This document shows, in pieces, positions 1 through 9,182 of a DNA stretch of 64,000 nt. The position numbers and the translations under genes were made by a program. Origin of the DNA: an uncultured Desulfatiglans sp. (GTDB lineage Bacteria; Desulfobacterota; DSM-4660; Desulfatiglandales; Desulfatiglandaceae); the NCBI GenBank assembly GCA_900498135.1, contig LR026961.1, forward strand, positions 1,242,520 through 1,306,519. The letters run 5' to 3'. The stretch's first letter is position 1. Each line of letters starts with the position of its first letter. The notes under the pieces are model-generated. The model searched no databases. It was not told the origin of the DNA and saw only the letters and a list, made by a program, of their open reading frames with translations.

Positions 1-1092
1 GGAGCCATGGTCCAGAATGATCTGGTACTCGCTGCCGATCCCGCTTACGCCGGAAAGCACATGGTCGATCTGCCCGGGGTAGACATTCACGGCGCGAAAG
101 ATGATCATGTCGTCCGATCGGCCCAGCAGCCGGTCGTGCCGAGGCAGGATGGAACCGCATGGGCAGACCCCGGGGATCAGGCGGGTCAGGTCCCTGGTGC
201 GGTAGCGGATGAGAGGCACCGCTTCCTTCGCGAGGGTGGTGACGACCATCTCACCCGTCTCCCCCTCCGGAACCGGCAGGAGCGTCTCAGGATCCAGGAT
301 CTCGAGGATATAGTAATCCGCCCAATAGTGGATCCCCGTGTGATGAAGGCAGTCGAGACCGGTCCCGGGCCCGTACAGTTCCGTCATGCCCGGGATATCG
401 AACATGTGCTCCACCCCCAGGAGATCCCTTATTCGATCACGCATGGCCTGACTGCAGCGTTCGGAGCCGAAGATCATCTTCTTCACGTTGATCTGATCGA
501 GGATCCCCCGCCTTCTGACCTCCTCCGCCAGAAGAAGCCCCATCGAGGCTGTGCAGCAAACGACCGTGGTCTGAAAATCCACAAGAAACTGGCACTGCAT
601 GTCCAGGTTGCCCGGACCCGCTGGAATCGCCATGGCGCCGAAGGTCTCGCACCCGAGCTGGAAGCCGATCCCGGCAGTCCATACCCCGTATCCGACCGCG
701 ATCTGGATCCTGTCTTCCACTGTAAGCCCGGCCATCTCGTAGCACCGTGCAAAGAAGTGGGCCCAATCCTGGACATCCTTTTGGCTGTAGGAAAGCACTT
801 TCCTCTTTCCGGTGGTTCCGGACGAGGCGTGGATCCGGACCACCTTCTCGAACGGCACCGAGAGCAGAGGGAACGGGTACCCCTCCTTCAAATCCTCCGC
901 CGTCGTAAACGGGAGCCGCTCGATGTCGGCCAGAGACCGGATTTGATCCGGCCTGACCCCGGCCTGCTCCAGTTTGGCGCGGTACACCGGAGAACCATGG
1001 TAGGCGTGGTTGACGGTCCACTTCAGACCTTCCAGCTGCAGTGCCTTCAGCTCCTCTTGCGTTTTGACGGTAGGCATAAACGTTTTCGTCAT
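1..1092 (-). CDS. Phenylacetate-CoA ligase-like (PaaK family) AMP-forming acyl-CoA ligase, 3' end outside window
   Basis: The minus-strand frame starts at the ATG at 1092 (reads MTKTFMPTVKTQEELKALQ) and stays open to base 1, giving 364 residues of a family that is usually about 430, so the C-terminus lies outside. An AGGAAAG Shine-Dalgarno sits just before the ATG. The AMP-binding P-loop reads HASSGTTGKRKV, typical of PaaK-type ligases, which activate aryl or other carboxylic acids to CoA thioesters using ATP. It follows the TRAP transporter genes in the same direction, so it probably activates the imported acid. The true substrate cannot be read from the sequence; PaaK relatives accept phenylacetate, benzoate-like and aliphatic acids. 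Confidence 0.85.
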   Translation of the reverse strand, partial: MTKTFMPTVKTQEELKALQLEGLKWTVNHAYHGSPVYRAKLEQAGVRPDQIRSLADIERLPFTTAEDLKEGYPFPLLSVPFEKVVRIHASSGTTGKRKVLSYSQKDVQDWAHFFARCYEMAGLTVEDRIQIAVGYGVWTAGIGFQLGCETFGAMAIPAGPGNLDMQCQFLVDFQTTVVCCTASMGLLLAEEVRRRGILDQINVKKMIFGSERCSQAMRDRIRDLLGVEHMFDIPGMTELYGPGTGLDCLHHTGIHYWADYYILEILDPETLLPVPEGETGEMVVTTLAKEAVPLIRYRTRDLTRLIPGVCPCGSILPRHDRLLGRSDDMIIFRAVNVYPGQIDHVLSGVSGIGSEYQIILDHGS

Positions 1093-1294
1093 TTCTTTCC
1101 TGTACCCCTTTTTCGCAGACTGGATGTTTGACATCCCCTCATTGTCCAAGCCACATTTCTCTCCGGTCTGGAACACGTTGAGCCCAGCACCCGGATGACC
1201 TTTTGAACGAACGATCCTGTCGGCGGCATCCCTCTGTGTTCAGAGCGTGGCTTCTCATCATATCGAAGCCGCTGAGAACACATCTGGCGGGCCC

Positions 1295-2599
1295 CTAATG
1301 CATCAGATTCGGCAGGAAGGTTATGATTTGCGGAAAAATCATCAGCAGAACGACACAAAGGATATAAGCAGGGAGAAAATAGGCCACTCCCTTGAAGACA
1401 TCTTCGAGCGGCACGTCCTTCGCCATCCCTCCGACGACATACGTCGTAGCTCCCACGGGGGGTGTCACGGCACCGAGGGTCGTAATGACGGTGATAGTGA
1501 CACCGAACCAGATGGGATCATGTCCGAGTTCGGTCGCAACCGGGAAAAAGATCGGGATCGTGATCAGCAAAAGCGCCAGGGCATCCATCACCGCACCGCC
1601 GACCACATAGATGGCGAAGATGATGCTGATGATGACGACATCGGGCACAGGCAGGTCCGCCACCCAGGTGGCGATGTTATAGGGGATCCGGGTCACGGCA
1701 AGAAACTTGCCGAACAGCATGGCCCCCGCGACGATCATGATCACCATGCACGAGATTCGCAAGGTGTCGGTAAAGGAGGCGATAAACCCCTTCCAGCTGA
1801 GGCTTCGCTGCACAAGCGCAATTATCACGGCGAAAAAGGAACCGGCGGCACCGGCCTCCGCGGGCGTAAAATACCCGAAGTAAAGACCCAGCATAACGAG
1901 AAGAAAGAGGAGCAGCATCTCGAAGGCACCGGGCAAAGCCCTGAATTTTTCCCCCAGGGTCGTCCTGGGGCCTGCCGGCCCCCACGCCGGGTAGATCCGG
2001 CAGCAGAGGTATACGGTCAGGGTGAGCAGCACGGCCAGCAGGATGCCGGCCCCCACGCCTCCATAAAACAGCCGCGCGATCGATTGCTCCGTCGAAAGCC
2101 CGATGATGATGAGCACGACACTCGGCGGAATGACGACGCCGAGCGTCGAACCACAGGCAATCGCCCCTGTGCTGAGCATCGGATCGTATTTATACTTTTT
2201 CATCTCGGGGAGGGCGACCGTCGTCATCGTGGCCGCCGTCGCCGCGTTGGATCCGCAGATGGCCGCAAAGGCCGCGCACGCCATCACCGTCGCCATGGCG
2301 ATGCCGCCCCGGATCTGCCCGACCCACTTGTAGGCGGCATTGTAAAGCCTCGAATTGACCCCCGAGTAGAAAGCCACCTGCCCCATGAAGATGAACAACG
2401 GAATGACGGTAAGCCCGTAGCTGGAAAAGGTACCCCAAAGGTCCGTTCCCAGCATGCCCAGACCGGCCTTGAAATTGATGACATACACATATCCGCAGAA
2501 CCCGACGATCGCCATGGCGAAACCGACCGGGATACCCAGGAAAAACAGGGCCGCCAGGAGGACCAGGATCCCTGTAATGCCGATCATCGCTAGACTCAC
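1295..2599 (-). CDS. dctM: TRAP transporter large permease subunit
   Basis: This 434-aa hydrophobic protein has the length and about 12-helix layout of DctM, the large membrane subunit that moves the substrate with sodium symport in the inner membrane. Family-like stretches include the N-terminal LFFLGIPVGFAMAIVGF, a central GVVIPPSVVLIIIG and a C-terminal LGAVTPPVGATTYVV. It overlaps the end of dctQ by 4 bases (ATGA), indicating translational coupling. It is the third gene of dctP-dctQ-dctM and is followed after about 200 bases by the CoA ligase gene. Confidence 0.95.
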   Translation of the reverse strand: MSLAMIGITGILVLLAALFFLGIPVGFAMAIVGFCGYVYVINFKAGLGMLGTDLWGTFSSYGLTVIPLFIFMGQVAFYSGVNSRLYNAAYKWVGQIRGGIAMATVMACAAFAAICGSNAATAATMTTVALPEMKKYKYDPMLSTGAIACGSTLGVVIPPSVVLIIIGLSTEQSIARLFYGGVGAGILLAVLLTLTVYLCCRIYPAWGPAGPRTTLGEKFRALPGAFEMLLLFLLVMLGLYFGYFTPAEAGAAGSFFAVIIALVQRSLSWKGFIASFTDTLRISCMVIMIVAGAMLFGKFLAVTRIPYNIATWVADLPVPDVVIISIIFAIYVVGGAVMDALALLLITIPIFFPVATELGHDPIWFGVTITVITTLGAVTPPVGATTYVVGGMAKDVPLEDVFKGVAYFLPAYILCVVLLMIFPQIITFLPNLMH

Positions 2600-3087
2600 T
2601 TTTGGCCCTCCTCACGGGGAAAGAGTGTCCGCAGCAGATCCACCAGGAACACCAGGGCGAGAAAGCCGCATCCCAAAGCCATCCCATAGATGAACGGGAA
2701 GTAGGGTATCCGCAGCGTCTCCGTAACCTCGCCGGTCCGCCACAGGGTGGTTCCATAACGGGTGATCTGCCAGGCGGCCATACAGAAGAACACCAGGCAA
2801 AGGAGGCTGTTCAGGAAGGTGAGCCCTCTGCGAACCCCGGCCGGAAAGGAATTATAAAGCACGTCGACGGAGATGTGCCCGCGCCGTATCTGCGTGCTTC
2901 CCAAGGCAAACGCGCCGGCGATCGCGCCGAAATATCCCATCAGTTCATAGGCGCCCTGCACGGGCACCCACACGATGCGAAGGAAAATGTTGGCGCAGGT
3001 CAGGAGGATCATCGCCGCCAGAAAAAGGCCGCCGATCCAAATGAGGCCGCGGTTGAGAACCCGGCTCATCTTGTCCAGAAAATCCAT
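2596..3087 (-). CDS. dctQ: TRAP transporter small permease subunit
   Basis: This 163-aa protein has four predicted membrane helices (around residues 15-35, 50-70, 88-108 and 130-150), as expected for DctQ. It scaffolds the large subunit and docks the binding protein. The start is supported by a GGGGAGG Shine-Dalgarno 5-8 bases before the ATG at 3087. Its stop overlaps the start of dctM. A strong hairpin lies between dctP and this gene, so dctQM is probably expressed at a lower level than the binding protein. Confidence 0.92.
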   Translation of the reverse strand: MDFLDKMSRVLNRGLIWIGGLFLAAMILLTCANIFLRIVWVPVQGAYELMGYFGAIAGAFALGSTQIRRGHISVDVLYNSFPAGVRRGLTFLNSLLCLVFFCMAAWQITRYGTTLWRTGEVTETLRIPYFPFIYGMALGCGFLALVFLVDLLRTLFPREEGQK

Positions 3088-3230
3088 GTAACGCCTCCCC
3101 TCCCTGTCTGGTTCTCATACTCCGCCCGGACCTGGAAGCCTTGGGCATCCCGAAAAACCGCTGGAGCATCGGTGGTGCCCAACCCCGTTGCAGGGTCATG
3201 GACGCCAGCGGCCACACAAAAGGTTCAAGC

Positions 3231-3262
3231 GTGATTCCCCGCAGGCACCTGCGGGGAATCAC
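3231..3262 (-). terminator. Intercistronic hairpin between dctP and dctQ
   Basis: A perfect 14-bp inverted repeat (3231-3244 with 3249-3262, GTGATTCCCCGCAG arms, 4-base loop) begins 7 bases after the dctP coding region. No U-run follows on the minus strand, so it more likely stabilises the dctP mRNA 3' end or acts as a partial terminator than as a full terminator. This would fit the need for excess binding protein over permease. Confidence 0.75.
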
Positions 3263-3269
3263 GGGCCGC

Positions 3270-4292
3270 CTATTCGGCGTGCTTTTTGGATATCATCTTG
3301 ATATCCTGGATGATCTTCTCGCCAGGAAGCCCTTTTGCCGTGGCATCCGCAACCCACTTGTCGATCATCGGTTCGAGCAGCTTGTTCCACTCGGCCTTTT
3401 CCCCATCGGAGAGCTGGATGACTTCGACGTTGTAAGTTTCCTTGGACCAATCCATGGATTCTTTCACATGCGCATCCATGTACTCGCCTGTCCAAAGGGC
3501 CTGCTCGCCCCCCAGATCGTCCATCACCTTCTTGACATCATCAGGGAGGCGGTTCCACGAATCCATGTTCATCACAACGGCGAATGGATAGATGACTGTG
3601 TCGGTCATGGTGACGAAGCGGCAAAGCTCCGCGTATTTGAAATCCTTCATGACCTCCAGGGATGAGAAGAGGCCCTGCACCACTCCTTTCTGCAGAGCCT
3701 CCGGGGTCGCGGACATGGGCATGCCGACCATGTTGGCCCCCCAGGCCTTGAGGATCTCGCCCGCACCGCCCGAGGCGCGGATATCCATGCCCTTGATGTC
3801 CGCCAGGGTCCGGACGGGCTTTTTCGTCATCAGGTTGGAAGGCGCCGTGGCAAACATCGTGAGGACCTTGACTTGCGAGAATTCGTCGGGCTTATATTGG
3901 TTGTAGAGATCCCAGAGCGTCAGACTGGCAACTTTCGCATTCGGGAGATCCAGGGGCAGGCTGGTGGCGTTCGTGACGATAAAGCGGCCAGGCTGGTAGG
4001 CCATGCACAGGCACCCGATGTCGGCCTGCCCCCCGATGACCCCGTCCATCATCGCTTTGGCGTCCAATAGCGTCCCGCCGGGAAAGGTCTTGATAGCGAC
4101 CTTTCCGTTGGTCCTTTTCTCCACCTCTTCTTTCCATCTTTCCATTTGCACGCACGGAAAGGTGGGAGCCGGGGGGAAATTGGCATAGTTCAGTTTGATC
4201 GGCTCAGCGACTGCAGGCGCTGAAAGGAAGGTGGTTAAGGCGAAGGTGGCAAAAATGACGGCGGCCAGCAAAAAAGATACCCTTTTCAACAT
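3270..4292 (-). CDS. dctP: TRAP transporter substrate-binding protein
   Basis: This 340-aa periplasmic protein has a signal peptide of about 29 residues ending AVA before EPIKLNYANFPP. The conserved DctP segment DIKGMDIRASGGAGEI carries the arginine that normally binds the substrate carboxylate. Start choice is supported by GAGGAGG 8 bases before the ATG at 4292. Length fits the family (about 330). It captures the acid and hands it to DctQM. Lying between the mutase genes and the CoA ligase, it suggests import of a carboxylate that is then activated and oxidised; the exact substrate is unknown. Confidence 0.95.
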   Translation of the reverse strand: MLKRVSFLLAAVIFATFALTTFLSAPAVAEPIKLNYANFPPAPTFPCVQMERWKEEVEKRTNGKVAIKTFPGGTLLDAKAMMDGVIGGQADIGCLCMAYQPGRFIVTNATSLPLDLPNAKVASLTLWDLYNQYKPDEFSQVKVLTMFATAPSNLMTKKPVRTLADIKGMDIRASGGAGEILKAWGANMVGMPMSATPEALQKGVVQGLFSSLEVMKDFKYAELCRFVTMTDTVIYPFAVVMNMDSWNRLPDDVKKVMDDLGGEQALWTGEYMDAHVKESMDWSKETYNVEVIQLSDGEKAEWNKLLEPMIDKWVADATAKGLPGEKIIQDIKMISKKHAE

Positions 4293-4625
4293 CTTTCAAA
4301 CCTCCTCAGCTTCAACCCGGAACAACTGGAATCGTTTCCGGTCCTGAATGCTGCCGGTGCCCCTCAGAGATTCGAGCGGGGGCACGCTCTAAAAGAGTGG
4401 ATGACAGATTGCTCCCGTGGCCCCGAGAAACAGCGCTTCACCTCCTTTCCATACAGATCGATCGAAGAAAATCAGAAAGCCCCTTTTTGGAGAACGACAA
4501 GGTCCATGACCATCACGACCTCGTTCCCGTCAAAACGGAGGTTAAAGACCTGCATGGTCATCAGCCTCCGGCTCCAAGAGCGTAAACCGGTGCGGAGATC
4601 GGCCTGAAAGGCCTTTCGTCGAAGA
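4293..4625. other. Intergenic region between mutase large subunit and dctP
   Basis: No supported gene lies in these 333 bases. On the minus strand it holds the dctP ribosome-binding site. About 140 bases upstream there is a perfect Shine-Dalgarno-like AAAGGAGGTGA (around 4437-4450) with no convincing start codon or ORF after it. I see no clear sigma-70 promoter, so dctPQM may be read through from the mutase genes. Confidence 0.5.
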
Positions 4626-6254
4626 TCAAAAGATATTCGGCTCGACATACTCCCCGAACACCGCACGAAACGTATCCGCCATTTCCCCCACAGTGGCATA
4701 CGCATTGCAGCATTCCACGAGGAAAGGCATCACATTTTCCTTTTTCTGTGCAGCCTTTTCAAGGTCTTTCAACGTCCTGCCCACTGCAGCTTCGCTACGC
4801 GATCGTTTGAGCTCCTTCAACCGATCGATCTGAAGCCTGGCCCACTCTTCGTTGTAAGCGTGGAGTTCTACCTCCATGTCGACCCCCTCGGTATACCGGT
4901 TGACCCCGACCTTGATCACCTCGCCTTTCTGCAGCTTCTTTTCATACTCGAAGGCCTGACGCGCCACCTCGCGCTGAACGAATCCCGAAGAGACCGCCTC
5001 TACCATTCCACCCACCTTTTCGACCTTCTCCATCTCTTCGAGGATCTTCTCTTCCATTTCCTTCGTCAGGGTCTCGATGAAATAGGAACCCGCGAGCGGA
5101 TCGACCGTGTCTCTCAGCCCGATCTCGTCCATCAGGATCTGAAAGGTCCTGAGCGAAAGCAGCGCCGCCCGCTCAGTGGGGATCGTGTAGGCCTCGTCAA
5201 AGGAGCAGAGCGCCGTGGTCTGCGCCCCGGAAAGCGCCGCCGCCAAAGCGTAATAAGCCCCTCGCATGATGTTGTTCTCCGGTTGCTGTTTGGTCATGCC
5301 CGACCCGCCGCCCCCGAAGATACCCCTCAGGAACAGGGCCTTCTTGTCCTGAACCCCGTATCGCTCCCTCAAGAGCATCGCCCATAACTTGCGCGCCGCT
5401 CTGAATTTCGCCACCGTCTCCCACAGATTTCCATAGATGTTGAGGTTGAAGGAAAAGCGCCCCACGAAATCCTCGGCACGGTATCCCCTTGCGATGACGT
5501 TGTCGATATAGGCGAAGGCGATCATGAAGGCGTAGGAAATCTCCTGCGCCGGCGTGCATCCGGATTCACGGATGTGATAGCCGCAGATCGAGACCGGGTT
5601 GCATCTCGGCAGGACCTTCATCGCATATTCGATGGTGTCTCCGATGAGGCGCACCGCCGGTTCGACCGGGTAGATCCAGGCTCCACGGCCGACGATCTCC
5701 TTCAGGATGTCATTCTGGGGGGTGGCCGATATCTTAGACCGGTCATAGCCGAATTTTTCGGCCACGGCCTGATACATGGCCAACATGACCGAGGCGACCG
5801 CATTGATGGTCAGCCCCGAACCGATCCGGTCCAGAGCGATGTCCTTGAAGGCCACTTCGAAATCCCTCAGGGAATCGACGGCCATCCCCACACGGCCGAC
5901 TTCGCCCTCCGCCATGGGGTGGTCGGAATCGTATCCCATCTGTGTCGGTAGATCAAAAGCGACATTCAATCCCGTCTGCCCATGCGAGATCATCAATTTG
6001 AATCGCTCGTTCGTCTCTTCCGGCGTACCGAAACCCGTATACTGGCGCGTCGTCCAATTGCGGCTTCGATATCCCATTGGATGCAGACTTCGGGTAAAGG
6101 GGAATTCGCCGGCATCACCCAGGTCCTTGTGATAGTCGAAACCGATACGCTCGAGATCTTCCGGAGTATAGACCGGCTTCACTTTAATGCCGGATTGGAG
6201 GATAACCTCTTTAATCGCATCTTTATCGTCTTTGATGTATGTGGCGACTCCCAT
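4626..6254 (-). CDS. Methylmalonyl-CoA mutase-type acyl-CoA mutase, large (catalytic) subunit
   Basis: This 542-aa protein is the TIM-barrel half of an adenosylcobalamin-dependent acyl-CoA mutase; the B12 domain is a separate gene about 270 bases upstream. Residues typical of methylmalonyl-CoA mutase are present: Tyr72 in RQYTGF, Arg202 in AVRLIGD and His227 in CGYHIRESG. Tyr plus Arg argues for a dicarboxylyl-CoA substrate such as methylmalonyl-CoA/succinyl-CoA, and against isobutyryl- or 2-hydroxyisobutyryl-CoA mutase. GAGAGGAAAGC precedes the ATG. In this cluster it could serve propionate/succinate interconversion or rearrangement of a branched dicarboxylate. Confidence 0.92.
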   Translation of the reverse strand: MGVATYIKDDKDAIKEVILQSGIKVKPVYTPEDLERIGFDYHKDLGDAGEFPFTRSLHPMGYRSRNWTTRQYTGFGTPEETNERFKLMISHGQTGLNVAFDLPTQMGYDSDHPMAEGEVGRVGMAVDSLRDFEVAFKDIALDRIGSGLTINAVASVMLAMYQAVAEKFGYDRSKISATPQNDILKEIVGRGAWIYPVEPAVRLIGDTIEYAMKVLPRCNPVSICGYHIRESGCTPAQEISYAFMIAFAYIDNVIARGYRAEDFVGRFSFNLNIYGNLWETVAKFRAARKLWAMLLRERYGVQDKKALFLRGIFGGGGSGMTKQQPENNIMRGAYYALAAALSGAQTTALCSFDEAYTIPTERAALLSLRTFQILMDEIGLRDTVDPLAGSYFIETLTKEMEEKILEEMEKVEKVGGMVEAVSSGFVQREVARQAFEYEKKLQKGEVIKVGVNRYTEGVDMEVELHAYNEEWARLQIDRLKELKRSRSEAAVGRTLKDLEKAAQKKENVMPFLVECCNAYATVGEMADTFRAVFGEYVEPNIF

Positions 6255-6525
6255 GCTTTCCTCTCTTTCATTCCAACCACTCAGAGAGTGATCCGCTCAT
6301 TCGAAGGCATAAAAATAATCTCATTGTCATTTGTCCGGAAGATGATCCCGTCGCTCCGGGTGCTCGTGCGTAGAAGCGAAACGTCGTCAGGCGGCACAAT
6401 CATGCGAGGCGAGCCTCCTTCCGCTCTGCCGTTCATTCCAACGATCACCGGTTGGCGTGCCCCAGGAACGCTTCATGAGCAGAAACCGGATCCCGCGGGT
6501 TTTTCTCCTACCGGCGGAAAACCCA

Positions 6526-6924
6526 TCATCTCGGCGAATGCTCGCGAATGAACTGAACGATCTCTTCAAATTTCGCGCCACCCGGAAAAACGCCCTGGAT
6601 TCCCATCTCCTGCAGACGCGGTATGTCCTGGTTTGGAATGACCCCACCCACCACCAGCAGCTTGTCATCCATTTTTTCTTCTTTGATGAGTGTCGTCAGC
6701 TTCTGGCAGATCGGGATATGCGCTCCGGACATGATGGACAGGCCGATCACATCCACATCTTCCTGCATGGCCTGATTGACGATACTCGCCACGGTCTGGT
6801 GGAGGCCGGTGTAGATCACCTCCATACCGGCCTCCCGGAGGGCGTGCGCAACGACCTTGGCTCCTCGATCATGCCCGTCCAATCCAGGTTTGGCCAAAAG
6901 AACGCGTATTTTCCTTTCTGCCAT
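6526..6924 (-). CDS. Acyl-CoA mutase small subunit, cobalamin-binding domain
   Basis: This 132-aa protein is a stand-alone B12-binding domain. The DxHxxG motif that supplies the lower axial histidine is Asp16-Gly-His18-Asp-Arg-Gly21 (LDGHDRG), followed by the family GLSIMSGAH and VVGGVIP segments. It pairs with the large subunit encoded immediately downstream to form a two-subunit mutase, as in archaea and many anaerobes. A GGGAGAAGG Shine-Dalgarno precedes the start. The 271-base spacer between the two subunit genes holds no supported gene. Confidence 0.95.
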   Translation of the reverse strand: MAERKIRVLLAKPGLDGHDRGAKVVAHALREAGMEVIYTGLHQTVASIVNQAMQEDVDVIGLSIMSGAHIPICQKLTTLIKEEKMDDKLLVVGGVIPNQDIPRLQEMGIQGVFPGGAKFEEIVQFIREHSPR

Positions 6925-7128
6925 CGCCTTCTCCCTTGTCTCCGCTTATGGGTCACAACTGTTTTTCATCCGAAAAGGGGCTTCCCTGATGCCCACGGCT
7001 TCGATCTGCCCGCCTTATGAAAAAGCACCGAAATCGATGTAATCCCCTTGGGAAGGTTCGACCTCATCACCGTCACAAAATCCGGATAGCCCTTATAAAC
7101 GCCCAGGGAAGGCGAGGCTTGCGAAACC

Positions 7129-7869
7129 CTATCCCTTACGGGGGCGGGCAGGGCTCCCTTTGTCTTCCTCATCCTGGCTTTCGAGCGTGCCCAGCACCAC
7201 ATCCTGACCGCGCAGGATATGCTCCCGCACAATCCTTTCGACCCCCTCGGCATCCCGTTGGCGGATCCGTTCGAGCATCAGCCGGTGATCCTGATTGCTG
7301 GTCTTCGCCATGTCTTCGATCTTCAGGATCACCTGGCGATAGCGAAAGATCTGGTCCCTCAAGCCGCTGATCATCCGGATCAACCGCGGACTGCGGCTCA
7401 ACCCGTACAAGAGATCGTGGAAGGCGGTGTTGATCTTCGCCAGGGCCTCCGTATCCCCCTTTTCCAAGGCCCTTTCGTACTCTCTGATCTTCTCCTCCAG
7501 CGGCACGAGATCCGCCTCCGTGTGCTTCAACGCCGCCAGCCGCGCAGCGTAGCTCTCGAGGACGGAGCGGATGCCGAAGGTCTCCTCGATCTCGCTTCGA
7601 CTGAGCCCCATGACAAAAAAACCGCCGCTCGGGTTCTGGCTCAGGAGGCCCTCCTTCTCGAGCTTGTGGATCGCCTCCCGCACCGGGGTCCGGCTGATTC
7701 CCAGGGCGGAGGCGACTCGGCTCTCGACGATCCGGCTTCCTGCAGGCAACTGCCCTTTGACGATCGCTTTTTTCAGGTTTTCATAGACGTATTGACCGAG
7801 GGACTTTCTGGCCGGCACGGAGGCCAACGCCTTGAATAGGGGTTCTTCGCCTTTGGTCGATTTTCGCAT
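7129..7869 (-). CDS. GntR-family transcriptional regulator with FCD ligand domain
   Basis: This 246-aa protein, read from the ATG at 7869, has an N-terminal winged helix (LPAGSRIVESRVASALGISR then TPVREAIHKLEKEGL) and an all-helical C-terminal FCD domain containing the metal-ligand style AFHDLL and DHRLMLERI segments. The frame remains open upstream but that part overlaps the dehydrogenase gene. FCD regulators usually sense the acid or CoA ester of the pathway they control. It is embedded between the dehydrogenase and mutase genes. The palindrome CTGTATACAG in the cluster promoter at 12635-12644 is a plausible operator. Confidence 0.9.
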   Translation of the reverse strand: MRKSTKGEEPLFKALASVPARKSLGQYVYENLKKAIVKGQLPAGSRIVESRVASALGISRTPVREAIHKLEKEGLLSQNPSGGFFVMGLSRSEIEETFGIRSVLESYAARLAALKHTEADLVPLEEKIREYERALEKGDTEALAKINTAFHDLLYGLSRSPRLIRMISGLRDQIFRYRQVILKIEDMAKTSNQDHRLMLERIRQRDAEGVERIVREHILRGQDVVLGTLESQDEEDKGSPARPRKG

Positions 7870-7897
7870 CGATCGGGAACTTCCGTTGGAATGGCTC

Positions 7898-9031
7898 TCA
7901 GAGCCCGGCCCATCGGGCCAGATTGGTCTGCAGAATCTCATGGGTACCCCCGCCGTAGAGCAGGAACCGGCTGTCTCGATAGTATCGCTGAGGGGTGTAT
8001 TCCATGCTGTAAGCATAGGCGCCGAAAACGCGCGTGGCTTCGTCCGCGGCGCGGCATGCCGCTTCGGTGGCGAAATACTTCGCCATCGAAGCCTCCTTGA
8101 GGCAGGCGACCCGATCGTCGATCAGATGGGTCGTCTTATAGGTCAACAGATTGGAGGCCTCCAGGTCGGTGGCCATGTTCGCTATTTTGGCCTGGATCAG
8201 CTGATACTTTCCGATGACCCGGCCGAATTGCGCCCGCTCCCTGGCATAGCGGATGGAGTCCGTCAGGCATGCCCGCTGCAGCCCGATCGCGAGAGCCGCC
8301 GTCATAATCCGGATCTCGGCCAAGATAGTCATCAGGTTGCTGAGCCCACGTCCCTCTCCCCCGAGGCGGTGCGTCTTCGGGATCCGGCACTGGTTGAACG
8401 CGATCTCGGAGATCTTCGTCGTCCGTGTGCCCAGCAGATCAAAGGCCTTGCTGTGTGAAAAACCGGGGGTGCCCGCCGGGATAAAGAAGAAATTGAGGCC
8501 CTTGAGCTTTTTGGCTGGATCCGTCTGGCACAGAACCGTATAAAAATCCGCCACCGGTCCATTGGTAACCCAGGTCTTCATGCCGTTCAGCACGTAGCCG
8601 TCGTCGGTCTCCTCCGCCAGGGTGCTGACATTCCCCAGATCGGAACCGGCCTCCGGCTCGGTCAGGCAGAAACAGGCGACGAGATCTCCCCGCATGGCCG
8701 GCCGCCAATACCTCTCCCGCATCTCCTCCGTGCCGAAGTGGAACAGAAAATTCGTTCCCATGAGGCATTGCATAGCCGTAATGGCAGCGACACTCATCAG
8801 CCCCCGCGCCAATTCTTCACAGCTGATGCAGAAGAGCGTCGTGTTCCCGCCGGACCCTCCGTCCTTTTTCGGGTAGCGCAGCCCGAAGACCCCCAACTCC
8901 CCGATCCGCCGGAACATCTCCCTCGGGAAGTCGCCTTTTTCATCCAGTTCCTGGGCCTGGGGAATCAACTCATGGTCCACAAAGCGGGCCATGCTTTTTC
9001 GGATCAGCGTCTCCGCGTTCGATCTTATCAT
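7898..9031 (-). CDS. Acyl-CoA dehydrogenase (LCAD/isovaleryl type)
   Basis: This is a 377-aa FAD-dependent acyl-CoA dehydrogenase that oxidises an acyl-CoA to the enoyl-CoA, passing electrons to the adjacent ETF. Start at 9031 is chosen because GGAGGATTGC precedes that ATG; an upstream GTG at 9043 lacks a site. The FAD segment CFCLTEPEAGSD is present, as is YARERAQFGRVIGKYQ. The usual catalytic Glu of YEGT is absent: the C-terminal motif reads LLYGGGTHEI, as in long-chain and isovaleryl types where the base sits on another helix. The equivalent stretch here, LTDSIRYARER, offers an Asp. Confidence 0.93.
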   Translation of the reverse strand: MIRSNAETLIRKSMARFVDHELIPQAQELDEKGDFPREMFRRIGELGVFGLRYPKKDGGSGGNTTLFCISCEELARGLMSVAAITAMQCLMGTNFLFHFGTEEMRERYWRPAMRGDLVACFCLTEPEAGSDLGNVSTLAEETDDGYVLNGMKTWVTNGPVADFYTVLCQTDPAKKLKGLNFFFIPAGTPGFSHSKAFDLLGTRTTKISEIAFNQCRIPKTHRLGGEGRGLSNLMTILAEIRIMTAALAIGLQRACLTDSIRYARERAQFGRVIGKYQLIQAKIANMATDLEASNLLTYKTTHLIDDRVACLKEASMAKYFATEAACRAADEATRVFGAYAYSMEYTPQRYYRDSRFLLYGGGTHEILQTNLARWAGL

Positions 9032-9182
9032 GCAATCCTCCACTGCAGCGGGATATCCTGGCAGCCCGTTTCAGAGGCCTGTCCCGGCCTCGGACCGGCT
9101 TCCCTCAAGAAAAGGGATATGCGTCCTCCTACAATGTTCAACACCCCGGGCCGCGCATGTTCTTTCTTGGATCGAGATCCCA

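Noticed and set aside
1247-2593. 448-codon plus-strand open frame rich in Asp, His and Arg
   Set aside because: It is the antisense of dctM; its charged composition is what the complement of a membrane-protein gene produces.
4437-4450. Perfect Shine-Dalgarno-like AAAGGAGGTGA before dctP
   Set aside because: No start codon at proper spacing opens a credible peptide; only very short frames follow, so a gene is not supported.
4626-6924. Mutase pair as 2-hydroxyisobutyryl- or isobutyryl-CoA mutase
   Set aside because: Tyr72 and Arg202 match the methylmalonyl type, while those other mutases replace one or both residues.
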